Below, piece by piece: positions 1 through 9,815 of a stretch of DNA of 64,000 bases; position 1 is the first letter of the stretch, and the number at the start of each line of letters is the position of its first letter. A program made the translations under genes and the position numbers. Below the pieces are notes generated by a model that worked only from the letters and a program-made list of their open reading frames with translations, was not told where the DNA came from and ran no database searches. This DNA comes from Chrysaora quinquecirrha (lineage: Eukaryota > Cnidaria > Scyphozoa > Semaeostomeae > Pelagiidae), in the NCBI GenBank assembly GCA_014526335.1, contig JACTAT010000117.1, forward strand, positions 62,001 to 126,000. Direction: 5' to 3'.

Positions 1-74
1 AAACCATTACTAGAATTGTTCATGCGATATTTTCTTGGCAACCAATTTTTTATTTTAACCTTTGATGTTTTTAG

Positions 75-204
75 ATTCAACGTCGATACTTCTGTTAGTT
101 CAAAACAATTACCCACGTTGATATTATTTGTTAATGGAAAAGAAAAGATGCGTAAACCAGTTATTGATAAAAAGGGAACTGTTTGGAAGTATACATTCAC
201 AAAA
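75..204 (+). CDS. TMX2: Internal exon of TMX2-like thioredoxin-related transmembrane protein (partial gene)
   Basis: The exon is bounded by a TTTTAG acceptor at 74 and a GTAAGT donor at 205. It encodes about 43 residues including [17 protein letters not shown] and IDKKG, which match the conserved C-terminal half of the thioredoxin-like domain of TMX2, an ER/mitochondria-associated transmembrane protein. The exon begins with the last base of a split codon and ends in phase 0. Earlier exons lie to the left of the window. I searched for the following exon (the family continues with an acidic, Asn/Leu-rich helix and a Lys-rich tail) but could not recognise it in the repeat-filled DNA to the right. 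The gene is therefore partial here. The identification rests on motif similarity recalled from the vertebrate family. Confidence 0.72.
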
Positions 205-332
205 GTAAGTAGATGTAAAACAATGACAGTTTTTCTGCAATAATACGCTCTTTTGCTATTCTTAGCAGAATTGAAGTTGTACAAATATTTTAAACAAGAA
301 TGAAACCAATACCAAGAAGTGAAATGTTTTAA

Positions 333-361
333 CGACGTTTCGGGCTTATCCCGTCATCAAG
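333..361 (-). ncRNA. Hammerhead-ribozyme-like motif of a Penelope-type element
   Basis: Read on the minus strand, this stretch has a CUGAUGA-like box (here UUGAUGA), a short GGG/CCC stem with an AUAAG loop, and then GAAAC followed by GUCGUU. That is the core layout of minimal hammerhead motifs known from the terminal repeats of Penelope-like retroelements. The first core base is U instead of C, so self-cleavage is doubtful. It lies downstream, in element orientation, of the Penelope-type ORF remnant at 1046-1525. Related motifs occur at 45462 and 46754. Confidence 0.4.
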
Positions 362-601
362 TAACGAAATTTTTAAATTAACAAAATCAAATAGTTACAA
401 AAAGGGGAAGCGAAGCTGACATACAAATGAGGCAAAAAGATACATAATAATCATTTCACAAATAAGGAGCGTATTATAACATAAAAATTGCTTGTGTAGA
501 CCATTCGGCATTAGAGTTTTGAGCCTATAAAAAGTGCTTTTCTTTTTCGGTGTCATGTGGTGTGTAGGTGAGGCAAGAACTTTCATGTTTGTTTGATTAG
601 T

Positions 602-1020
602 GGTTGGGGGAATACACCTTTTCAACTAAGGGTCTCGTTTCCAAAAAATTTGAAAATTGCCTCACAGAAACATTTCGACTTTAGATTCGAATTCAGCACC
701 TTCGTTTTAGTATTGAGGCCAATTTTTACGCCTCTACTCAGTACAATGCTGATTTTACAGCGATTAAAAGTTTGAAAATTTGTAAGGGATTTGACCGTGA
801 AAATGACTGAGCGTGTAAAATTTCACCCCGAGCGATTTTTCAAGGTTAAATCCTTTCTAAATGTTCAAACTTTTAATCACTATAAAATCAACATCTTATG
901 GACTAGAGGCGTAAAAATGTCCCCTAACACTAAAATGAAGGTGCCTAGTCTGAATCAAGGGACAAAATTTTTGTAAGAAAATCTTTCGTTAATTTTGAAA
1001 ACGAGGCTCTTCGTTGAAAA
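602..1020. other. No gene seen; weak inverted repeat
   Basis: AT-rich DNA with a loose inverted repeat. GATTAAAAGTTTGAA near 762-776 pairs imperfectly with TTCAAACTTTTAATC near 865-879, flanked by related ATCAACAT/ATGCTGAT segments. It may be a decayed MITE. The short open frames here show no recognisable protein. Confidence 0.3.
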
Positions 1021-1045
1021 TGTGTATTAAAGCGTTGAGAGATGT

Positions 1046-1525
1046 TTATGTCTGAACCGTTCGTGTGTTCGGTGTTGAGGTGTATTTTGTTTTTTTTTGT
1101 GCGTTACGAAGTTGTTCTCCGAAACGGTTATTTAACTGGCGGCAGGTTTCACCGCTATGCATAATGCAATAGATGATGCATGAAAAAGAACAGGTGAAGC
1201 ATTGACGGGTTTGAAAAACAAAACAGCCCGATGAAGCTTGAAATGATTTCGTATTAGAATCACTGTGAGAACAGGTTTTGCAGTTGCTATGGTTACATGG
1301 GAGGGAGCCAGATTGTTGTTTAGAAGACGGAAGACTGGTTTTGACCAAAATCTCCTTTAATTTGGTGTTGCGTCTGTAAACCAAAAGTGGGGGAGTATCA
1401 AATATTTGAGCAGTTTCAGTGGATTTAGTAAGAATGTCAAAGTTCTTGAAGATGCTGTCATGCACTGTTGTAAATATGTATGTCCTTGTATCCGTGTGTC
1501 CGGTCCATGTCACGTGATTTCTCAA
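1046..1525 (-). pseudogene. Penelope-like retroelement, C-terminal remnant (GIY-YIG region)
   Basis: This 159-codon open stretch starts with the segment that links reverse transcriptase to endonuclease in Penelope-like elements (PPLLVYRR, LKEILVKT). It continues with the Cys-rich signature GSLPCNHSNCKTC and ends with GETCRQLNNRFGEQL, typical of the GIY-YIG endonuclease after the GIY motif. The segment that should carry the GIY/YIG residues is shortened and altered, and no reverse-transcriptase core is visible upstream, so this is a 5'-truncated, decayed copy. Its 3' side leads to the hammerhead-like motif at 333-361, as expected for the terminal repeat of such an element. Confidence 0.65.
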
Positions 1526-1947
1526 ACTGTCTATTCGTGATGATCTTGCTTTTTGGATTTAGTGTTCATCGATTCGATTCGGTGACAGTATACAAGCATT
1601 CGCTCAAGAGACATCATAACCTTCGTTAGAGAATTACATGACATTTAGAATCCGTAGTTATATCACATCATTAGCGTTATTTCAGTTGTTTCTTTTTCAT
1701 TTTATGTCTTGTTTGTTCTTTTTATCTTTTTGGAAGAACCATAGCCATTATTGCAGACCCTGTCAATATCGCAGTTTGAATATCCACGATATGCACAGGC
1801 CGACAAAGAGAATGATATGTGAGGGCGAGGGGGGTTCTGGTCAGGTTGTTGGAGTGGGAGACTGGAAGGCGGGGTTTGGTTGCGTGTCATTGTGGAAGCT
1901 TTTATAAGAACATTGTTGATTAAGACTTATTGAAGTTGTGAGTCATA

Positions 1948-2512
1948 TTTCATTTCATTTCATTTCGTTTCATTTGCGTTGCTTTGCTCACCACCCTTTT
2001 CTTTGCTTTGCTTTGCTTTGATTTGATTTGGTTTGATTTAATATAATATGATATTTTGACTTGACTTGACTTGACTTGACTTGACTTGACTTGACTTGAC
2101 TTGACTTGACTTGACTTGACTTGACTTGACTTGACTTGACTTGATTTGATTTGACTTGATTTGACTTGATTTGACTTGACTTGACTTGACTTGACTTGAC
2201 TTGACTTGACTTGACTTGACTTGACTTGACTTGACTTGACTTGACTTGACTTGACTAGACTTGACTTGATTTGACTTGATTTGACTTGATTTGACTTGAT
2301 TTGACTTGACTTGACTTGACATGACTTGACTTGACTTGACTTGACTTGACTTTACTTTACTTTACTTAACGGGACTCAAAATGACTTGGCTCTACCTTTA
2401 CTTCACTCGACTTGACTTGAGATGACATGGCTTTGTTGTGCTTGGCTTGGGTTCTGCTTGGCTTGGCTTAGTATGGCTCTGCTTGGCCTGGCTTGACTTG
2501 ACTTGACTTAAC
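1948..2512. repeat. Pentanucleotide microsatellite, mainly (TTGAC)n
   Basis: A near-pure run of TTGAC pentamers spans about 2055-2360, with interspersed TTGAT variants. It is flanked by related pentamers: CATTT, GCTTT and GATTT on the left and TTTAC, GGCTT/TGGCT on the right. The whole block is about 560 bp and keeps a 5-base period, so one ancestral array has drifted at its edges. The long open frame on the minus strand (Ser/Gln/Val/Lys repeats) is a by-product of the repeat and not a gene. Confidence 0.95.
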
Positions 2513-2616
2513 TAAACGGAGTAACTATATATATCAGAGTGTGCTAACAGACAGTCAATTTAATGAGATTAAGAGAGAAAACGCAAATTTTAAGTTTATG
2601 TTTATCATCTAGAACC

Positions 2617-5600
2617 GGCTATCTCTAAAATATGGATTATGGAATGATGGAGTGGAATGATGGAATGATGGAATGGAATGATGGAATGGTATCAAAATTC
2701 ATAAATGCAAAAGAAAAGCAATTTCCAAACACATTGCGACAATATTTTTAATTTTGAAAGTATAATGAAACAAAAACAGAGCCATTCCATATTTTAGAAA
2801 AATATGGAATGGCGAATTTTCTCAAAAATTACTCGCTTCTTTTTGCTGAAACCTTCCCCAAGGGTTGTATATGCCTTACAAACACATCTGAGTAGAAATT
2901 AAGAAGATTTGGAGTCAATTGAAGGAATAATAAGGCCATTCCATATTTTAGAAAAATATGGAATGGCGAATTTTCTCAAAAATTACTCGCTTCTTTTTGC
3001 TGAAACCTTCCCCCAAGGGTTGTATATGCCTTACAAACACATCTGAGTAGAAATTAAGAAGATTTGGAGTCAATTGAAGGAATAATAAGGCCATTCCATA
3101 TTTTAGAAAAATATGGAATGGCGAATTCTCAAAAATTACTCGCTTCTTTTTGCTGAAACCTTCCCCAAGGGTTGTATATGCCTTACAAACACATCTGAGT
3201 AGAAATTAAGAAGATTTGGAGTCAATTGAAGGAATAATAAGGCCATTCCATATTTTAGAAAAATATGGAATGGCGAATTCTCAAAATTACTCGCTTCTTT
3301 TGCTGAAACCTTCCCCAAGGGTTGTATATGCCTTACAAACACATCTGAGTAGAAATTAAGAAGATTTGGAGTCAATTGAAGGAATAATAAGGCCATTCCA
3401 TATTTTAGAAAAATATGGAATGGCGAATTCTCAAAAAATTACTCGCTTCTTTTTGCTGAAACCTTCCCCAAGGGTTGTATATGCCTTACAAACACATCTG
3501 AGTAGAAATTAAGAAGATTTGGAGTCGATTGAAGGAATAATAAGGCCATTCCATATTTTAGAAAAATATGGAATGGCGAATTCTCAAAATTACTCGCTTC
3601 TTTTGCTGAAACCTTCCCCAAGGGTTGTATATGCCTTACAAACACATCTGAGTAGAAATTAAGAAGATTTGGAGTCAATTGAAGGAATAATAAGGCCATT
3701 CCATATTTTAGAAAAATATGGAATGGCGAATTTTCTAAAAAATTACTCGCTTCTTTTTGCTGAAACCTTCCCGCTAGGGTTGTATAAACCTTATAAACAC
3801 ACCCAGTAGAAATTATCTCAAAATCGAGAAATACTAGACGGAAGCTTGAAACATGATTCTCAAGGAAGATGCTAATTTCCAAGTTGAGCACTGCTGTACT
3901 GGGCGGCCATAACCACTGTGGTCTGGTCTGATTGATAATTTGACGGATCCACTTGAAAAATCCAGACTAATGGCGACGCAAATATGCAATCATTCATATC
4001 ACATTTCTAAATATGGTAGGCTATCTGTAAAACAAGGAATCGTTAAATTATTGATGCAGTGCATAGGTTAACTATGGTAAAACGCACAAATCGAAAGTTT
4101 GACATAAATAATGTTCGAATTCGATGACTTGATTTTGCAAGTTTTCTCACTCGCATATATACTTTAGTTGACCAAAAAAATACCAACTTTCACAACTCCT
4201 TCAATCTACTCCAAACCAAACCTTGATTATTTATTCTCAGATGTGTTGGAAAGTTTTATTTTACCCCTGGATGAAGGTTTCAGGATAAAGAAGCAAGTAA
4301 TTTTGAAAAACTTCGCCATTCCATATTTTTCTAAAATATGGAATGGCCTTATTATTCCTTCAATTGACTCCAAATCTTCTTAATTTCTACTCAGATGTGT
4401 TTGTAAGGCATATACAACCCTAGGGGGAAGGTTTCAGAAAAACAAGCGAGTAATTTTTGAGAAAATTCGCCATTCCATATTTTTCTAAAATATGGAATGG
4501 CCTTATTATTCCTTCAATTGACTCCAAATCTTCTTAATTTCTACTCAGATGTGTTTGTAAGGCATATACAACCCTAGGGGGAAGGTTTCAGCAAAAAGAA
4601 GCGAGTAATTATTGAGAAAATTCGCCATTCCATATTTTTCTAAAATATGGAATGGCCTTATTATTCCTTCAATTGACTCCAAATCTTCTTAATTTCTACT
4701 CAGATGTGTTTGTAAGGCATATACAACCCTAGGGGAAGGTTTCAGCAAAAACAAGCGAGTAATTTTGAGAAAATTCGCCATTCCATATTTTTCTAAAATA
4801 TGGAATGGCCTTATTATTCCTTCAATTGACTCCAAATCTTCTTAATTTCTACTCAGATGTGTTTGTAAGGCATATACAACCCTAGGGGGAAGGTTTCAGC
4901 AAAAACAAGCGAGTAATTTTTGAGAAAATTCGCCATTCCATATTTTTCTAAAATATGGAATGGCCTTATTATTCCTTCAATTGACTCCAAATCTTCTTAA
5001 TTTCTACTCAGATGTGTTTGTAAGGCATATACAACCCTTGGGGAAGGTTTCAGCAAAAACAAGCGAGTAATTTTGAGAAAATTCGCCATTCCATATTTTT
5101 CTAAAATATGGAATGGCCTTATTATTCCTTCAATTGACTCCAAATCTTCTTAATTTCTACTCAGATGTGTTTGTAAGGCATATACAACCCTAGGGGGAAG
5201 GTTTCAGCAAAAAGAAGCGAGTAATTTTGAGAAAATTCGCCATTCCATATTTTTCTAAAATATGGAATGGCCTTATTATTCCTTCAATTGACTCCAAATC
5301 TTCTTAATTTCTACTCAGATGTGTTTGTAAGGCATATACAACCCTTGGGGAAGGTTTCAGCAAAAACAAGCGAGTAATTTTGAGAAAATTCGCCATTCCA
5401 TATTTTTCTAAAATATGGAATGGCCTTATTATTCCTTCAATTGACTCCAAATCTTCTTAATTTCTACTCAGATGTGTTTGTAAGGCATATACAACCCTAG
5501 GGGGAAGGTTTCAGCAAAAACAAGCGAGTAATTTTTGAGAAAATTCGCCATTCCATATTTTTCTAAAATATGGAATGGCCTTATTATTCCTTCAATTGAC

Positions 5601-6069
5601 TCCAAATCTTCTTAATTTCTACTCAGATGTGTTTGTAAGGCATATACAACCCTAGGGGAAGGTTTCAGCAAAAAGAAGCGAGTAATTTTGAGAAAATTCG
5701 CCATTCCATATTTTTCTAAAATATGGAATGGCCTTATTATTCCTTCAATCGACTCCAAATCTTCTTAATTTCTACTCAGATGTGTTTGTAAGGCATATAC
5801 AACCCTTGGGGGAAGGTTTCAGCAAAAAGAAGCGAGTAATTTTGAGAAAATTCGCCATTCCATATTTTTCTAAAATATGGAATGGCTCTGTTTTGTTTCA
5901 TTATACTTTCAAAATTAAAAATATTGTCGCAATGTGTTTGGAAATTGCTTTTCTTTTGCATTTATGCATTATTTGAAAAATAGGGTCATTTTGATACCAT
6001 TCCATCATTCCATTCCATCATTCCATCATTCCACTCCATCATTCCATAATCCATATTTTAGAGATAGCC
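2617..6069. mobile_element. Foldback-like element with tandem-repeat inverted arms
   Basis: The outer ends are inverted copies of each other: GGCTATCTCTAAAATATGG at 2617 and its complement ending at 6069, followed inward by GGAATGATGG-type microsatellite and about 100 bp of further matching sequence. Inside, both arms are tandem arrays of a roughly 152 bp unit, about 7 units on the left (2781-3850) and 11 in inverted orientation on the right (4315-5900). Every unit carries its own short hairpin (CCATTCCATATTTT with its complement). A unique centre lies at about 3850-4310. This layout is that of foldback-type transposons. No transposase is present. Reading frames that run through several units are repeat artefacts. 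No clear target duplication was found. Confidence 0.8.
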
Positions 6070-6654
6070 CAGTGTTTCCACTTTCAAGGAATTTTCCTCA
6101 GATCAAGGAATTTTTGACTTCACAAGGAATTTTTTAAGGAATTGCAATATTTAAGGAATTTTTTAGAGAATTTACCGTTATGTCCTAACTTAAAAAAATT
6201 TCCTTGTTTGTTTTCTCTGATGTGTAAAATATCATACTTCAAAAAGGAAAATGATGACTTTAACCAGTTTTCTTGCTTTCTATTATTTCTTTTTCGATTA
6301 TTGATGTTTTGTTATGAAAAAACCCCAAAAAACCGTTTCCTTTCTTTTCCGTTAAATATTTCTTCTTCCACGTGGTAGCTACTAAGTACCTAAAGTAGTC
6401 AGGTCTGTGGTCCCGATGCTTCACTAATGGCATCTTTTGTAGCTTAGGGAATTCAATTCGCTATTTATAAGCTGCAAATGCTTGATAGTAATTGTTAGAA
6501 ACTGCCAGATGCAACCAAACACGGCACGCTTTGGAATAACAGTGACAAGGAAATTTTCAAGGAAAACTAAATTTCGGTTTAAGGAATTTTAAGGAATTTT
6601 GAACAATTTTGACCCTGTTTTAAGGAAAGCAAGATTTCAAAAGTGGAAACACTG
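6070..6654. mobile_element. hAT-like MITE with CAGTGTTTCCACTTT termini
   Basis: The left end CAGTGTTTCCACTTT (6070) is matched by an inverted right end AAGTGGAAACACTG (to 6654). Subterminal AAGGAATTTT repeats occur on both sides. CAGTG-type ends are typical of hAT transposons. The interior has no transposase. The expected 8 bp target duplication is not visible; the left end abuts the foldback-like element exactly, so one flank may have been replaced. Confidence 0.65.
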
Positions 6655-6704
6655 AAACGCACTTTTTATCAGGCTTTTCAAAGCAATGCACGTCTCATAG
6701 TTTT

Positions 6705-6854
6705 TATATATTTTACTACCCATTTGTAGAGAAAACCATTTATGAAAAAACCATTTATGAAAAAACCAACCCATATGTAGGGAAATTGGTGCAAAAAAGT
6801 TACCCATTTGGGCGGCACGTCTAGTATATTGAAAAATGGAAGTACCCCCCCGGG
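6705..6854. mobile_element. Truncated CCCGGG-terminus MITE (right half)
   Basis: This stretch contains TACCCATTTGTAG repeats, the segment GGGCGGCACGTCTAGT and a GTACCCCCCCGGG end. It matches the right half of the complete elements at 14688-15061 and 22007-22316. The left half is missing. Confidence 0.7.
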
Positions 6855-6859
6855 ACTTT

Positions 6860-8300
6860 TTGTTGCAAGAGTATACATGATAACACGTGTAAGAACTAAG
6901 AAGTAATAAGAAGAAGAACATCGAGGCCCTTTAAAAGTCCTTTAAAAGAGAGGGTGTTAAGTTTCTCGTCCACCTTTTGCAAATCTTTTGCAAATTTTGA
7001 AAATCCTTTGTAAATTTCAAAAAAGTCATATTTTCCTTCATTTGTTAATTAACTTGTTTGCCTTTGGTATTGCCCGGTGGATTTTTCCTATTTTCCCCCC
7101 TGATACATTGTTCTACTACAGTACAGTATACTCCATTTCGTGTGCCCTACCCATGGTGTGCTAATGGTGTGCTTGTGTTTGACCCCCCTCTCAATATCGC
7201 ATGAACTCATTTTTTTCATGAAAAAAATATTAAGAAGATTAAGAAGTTGTTTTGAATTTTAAGAATTTTTAGAGAAGTTTATTATTAAATGCATGTTTAT
7301 TGTTTTTCTTCTAAGACCACATAGTCAATGTTTTGTTTGTTGTTACTTATTTCGTTCTTCGTTTCATTTCTCACGTCTGTCCTGTCCTGCCTGCCTGTTT
7401 TTTTTTAAAGAAACCAAAACCAAAAATAACTTTGAAAACAGGCGCCTGCCCATTCTTTATGATTCATCCTCAACATGTTTATTTAAAAGTGTTTTTCACA
7501 CGTCACAAGAAAACACAATAGACATGATCAAGGTGTATTTTTCTATTGTTTTGCGATACTTTTTGCGGCATCGACCCTTGGCCTCTGGCCACAAAAGGAA
7601 CCTATTGTTCATAATTGTTCATCCTTTTTTACGACATTCGACTTGTGCTCTTTTCAATGGAGGTTAAAGGTCAAAGTTGCTATTGCACTGGCTCATTGGC
7701 CGATGGGTTGTTTTTCAAAATATTGGTTTATTGAAGAACAATGCAGAAAGAACAATGCGTTATTAATCAGATAACAATACAGTGGTCTCGTGATTTAAGC
7801 ACAGCTGACTTGCATTGAATAAAATTTATCGCTTGCAAGAATATATCACGGAAACACGAAATTTCTCTTCACTTGATGTCTTCCTTCGTGTGAGTTGAGT
7901 CATTTTATTTTTCTGTTATAAAGACTTGAACGACCAATGCTTTGAGTATTTCGTTATTTGTGAATTTTTTTGGCTGACAAGGATGTTTTCTTGGTTGTGC
8001 CTGGACATGCCGGTGCAATTTTTCTGCTAATTGTGATCACATGCCAAAATAAAAGGGGATAACCCTGTACGAAAAAATTTTTCACAGAGAGAAAAGCAGC
8101 AAACTACGAATCTAAAGTTCAGGCAGCTGAGAAGTTCGGAAGGAGAGGACATAAAGTTGGGAAAAGAGTTATTTTTCTTAATTCTTATCAATGTCGTGAA
8201 AAGCAAGAATAAAGTGGCCTAGATTTTTCTTACTATCTCTGCGTCAAATTGATTTGAGATAAGGCCTGCCTTACCGGGCTGAAAGAAGCTGCAATCTTCT
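6860..8300. other. Intergenic DNA upstream of the SOCS gene
   Basis: No coding signal is recognised. A TTATAAAGAC sequence near 7916 is a possible TATA element for the downstream SOCS gene. The region just before its ATG contains a pyrimidine-rich tract ending in CAG (about 8308) and another CCAG next to the ATG, so a spliced 5' UTR is possible. Confidence 0.4.
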
Positions 8301-8323
8301 GCTTATCAGATACTAACTCCAGT

Positions 8324-8914
8324 ATGGAGAAGATTTCTGGACTCATTTCTTATGTAAAAGGAAAAGTCAAAGCATGTTTGAGAAGAAATCATACATCAAG
8401 GCCAATTGAAGTCAAGAAAACAGCAAGAGAAAATGATTCAGAGTTTCTGCCTGGTTACTTTTGGCCAGATGCGAGCCGTGAACAAAGCGAGTATCTGTTA
8501 GAAGATAAGCCAATTGGTACATTTCTTGTAAGAAGAGTTTCTCATCCTCGTCATTCATTTGCTGTAACATATAAAAGAGATGAAAAAACTGCCAGCATGC
8601 TGATTGAATATGATAAAGACTCCAAATCATACGGTCTTGACCTCACAAACCCAAATCTACCAAAAAGTTCTTCTATGCCTGAGTTAATCAATGAGTTGAT
8701 TTTTCAAAGTAAAGATCATAGTTTGGTTCTAAAAAAAGATTTCAATGTTGAGAGGGTTGCAAAACTGAAACTGAAATTTCCACTTTACAGAGTTTTGTCT
8801 TTGAAAGAACAATGTAGATTGTCATTAGTGAAAAGTCTAAAAGTTGATGTCGATTTCAGGGAGTTTGATCTTCCTCTTGAACTGGTAGAATATATGAAAG
8901 AGAAACTTGTTTAG
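8324..8914 (+). CDS. SH2 and SOCS-box protein (SOCS family)
   Basis: This intact single-exon gene encodes 196 aa. After a basic N-terminal segment comes an SH2 domain (about 44-130) beginning GYFWPDASREQSEYLL and containing the FLVR motif at 67-70, whose Arg70 would bind phosphotyrosine. The C-terminal 45 residues are a SOCS box: a BC-box-like SLKEQCRLSL that would recruit elongin B/C, then LPLELVEYM. The family joins phosphotyrosine signalling (JAK/STAT, receptor kinases) to Cullin-based ubiquitin ligases and often acts as feedback inhibitor. Length and layout fit the short SOCS1/2/3/CISH group, but I cannot assign a vertebrate orthologue. The ATG follows an in-frame stop region, and AATAAA lies at 8946-8951, 32 bases after the stop. 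Confidence 0.88.
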   Translation: MEKISGLISYVKGKVKACLRRNHTSRPIEVKKTARENDSEFLPGYFWPDASREQSEYLLEDKPIGTFLVRRVSHPRHSFAVTYKRDEKTASMLIEYDKDSKSYGLDLTNPNLPKSSSMPELINELIFQSKDHSLVLKKDFNVERVAKLKLKFPLYRVLSLKEQCRLSLVKSLKVDVDFREFDLPLELVEYMKEKLV

Positions 8915-8945
8915 GCAAAGATAGATACATTTTGTCTGAATTTTG

Positions 8946-8951
8946 AATAAA
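8946..8951 (+). promoter_or_regulatory. Poly(A) signal of the SOCS gene
   Basis: AATAAA shortly after the SOCS stop codon, followed by T-rich DNA. Confidence 0.6.
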
Positions 8952-9578
8952 GTAATTTTTAAGAACATTCTTGTCAGTTTGTTAATTTTCAAACCTAGGA
9001 CAAGACAGTTTTATGAACCAGATAGTTTCATTCAATCATCATTTTTTTTGCTTTCGTGGAGTTTTTAACAATACGTTTATACAGCAGAAACTTTCATGTT
9101 TTTATTCTCTGCACATTGTTTTTTTAATAAACTTACTTAAAACTGAAATATTTATTTGAAGATAAGTTTTATATGTTATATTTATTTATATTTATTTTTA
9201 AATTAGTTGTTATTAAATATATTTATTAAACGTTTCCCTGTTTAGAGTCTCTCAAACTAATAAAGGAATTATTCGATTGTATCACATTGATATTGATACA
9301 TAAATCTTACGTCTACATTCTATTTCATTGAAGAAAAACGCTAGATAAACTTTTTGTCGATTTCTTACTTTTTGACCTTTTTTCGCCTTCACTTTCCTTT
9401 CTTGACTTTTTTCGTGAATACTGTTTTGTTTCGCAAGAAAACTTTGGTTCATTCAATTTTTGAATTTAAGGCACTTGGAACCAATTTGAGTCTTGAGAAT
9501 TAAAACAAAATAAAAATATTTGGTATCAAAAGTCAAGACGTTCGGAAAAACTCGCTCTATCATTCGTCCGTGCATTCG
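8952..9578. other. Intergenic DNA between SOCS and UBE2G2
   Basis: AT-rich with many TTTATT and TATTTA runs. No gene, RNA gene or clear repeat was recognised. Confidence 0.4.
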
Positions 9579-9586
9579 TCCTCCTC

Positions 9587-9740
9587 TAGCCTGCGTTGCA
9601 GACTCAACTGGTGTTTACTTCCGGGAGAGTTGAGTTGAATTAAAATTTCAAAGTTTCTCTGCTGGGAGAGAAACTTTGAATTTTTAATTCAACTCAACTC
9701 TTCTGGAAGTAAACACCAGTTGAGTCTACAACGCAGGCTA
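9587..9740. mobile_element. Short palindromic MITE with 8 bp target duplication, just upstream of UBE2G2
   Basis: This 154 bp element is almost a perfect hairpin. Its left end, TAGCCTGCGTTGCAGACTC, is mirrored by the right end ending in ACGCAGGCTA. It is flanked by an exact direct repeat TCCTCCTC at 9579-9586 and 9741-9748, the 8 bp duplication expected of a hAT-type insertion. It ends 75 bases before the UBE2G2 start codon, so it lies in the promoter or 5' UTR. Confidence 0.88.
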
Positions 9741-9815
9741 TCCTCCTCTGGCTCAATGTCCGATCTCCTTTCGCGTTCGGCGGTCGGTGATGTGATCAGA
9801 TGGGCCGACAACAAG

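Noticed and set aside
2038..2322. 94-codon Ser/Gln/Val/Lys repeat ORF
   Set aside because: Direct translation of the TTGAC microsatellite.
3136..3891. Repetitive open frames (FLQLTPNLLNFYSDVFVRHIQP) in the 152 bp repeats
   Set aside because: Both arms read open only because the unit length is near a multiple of three; frames break between units and no family is recognisable.
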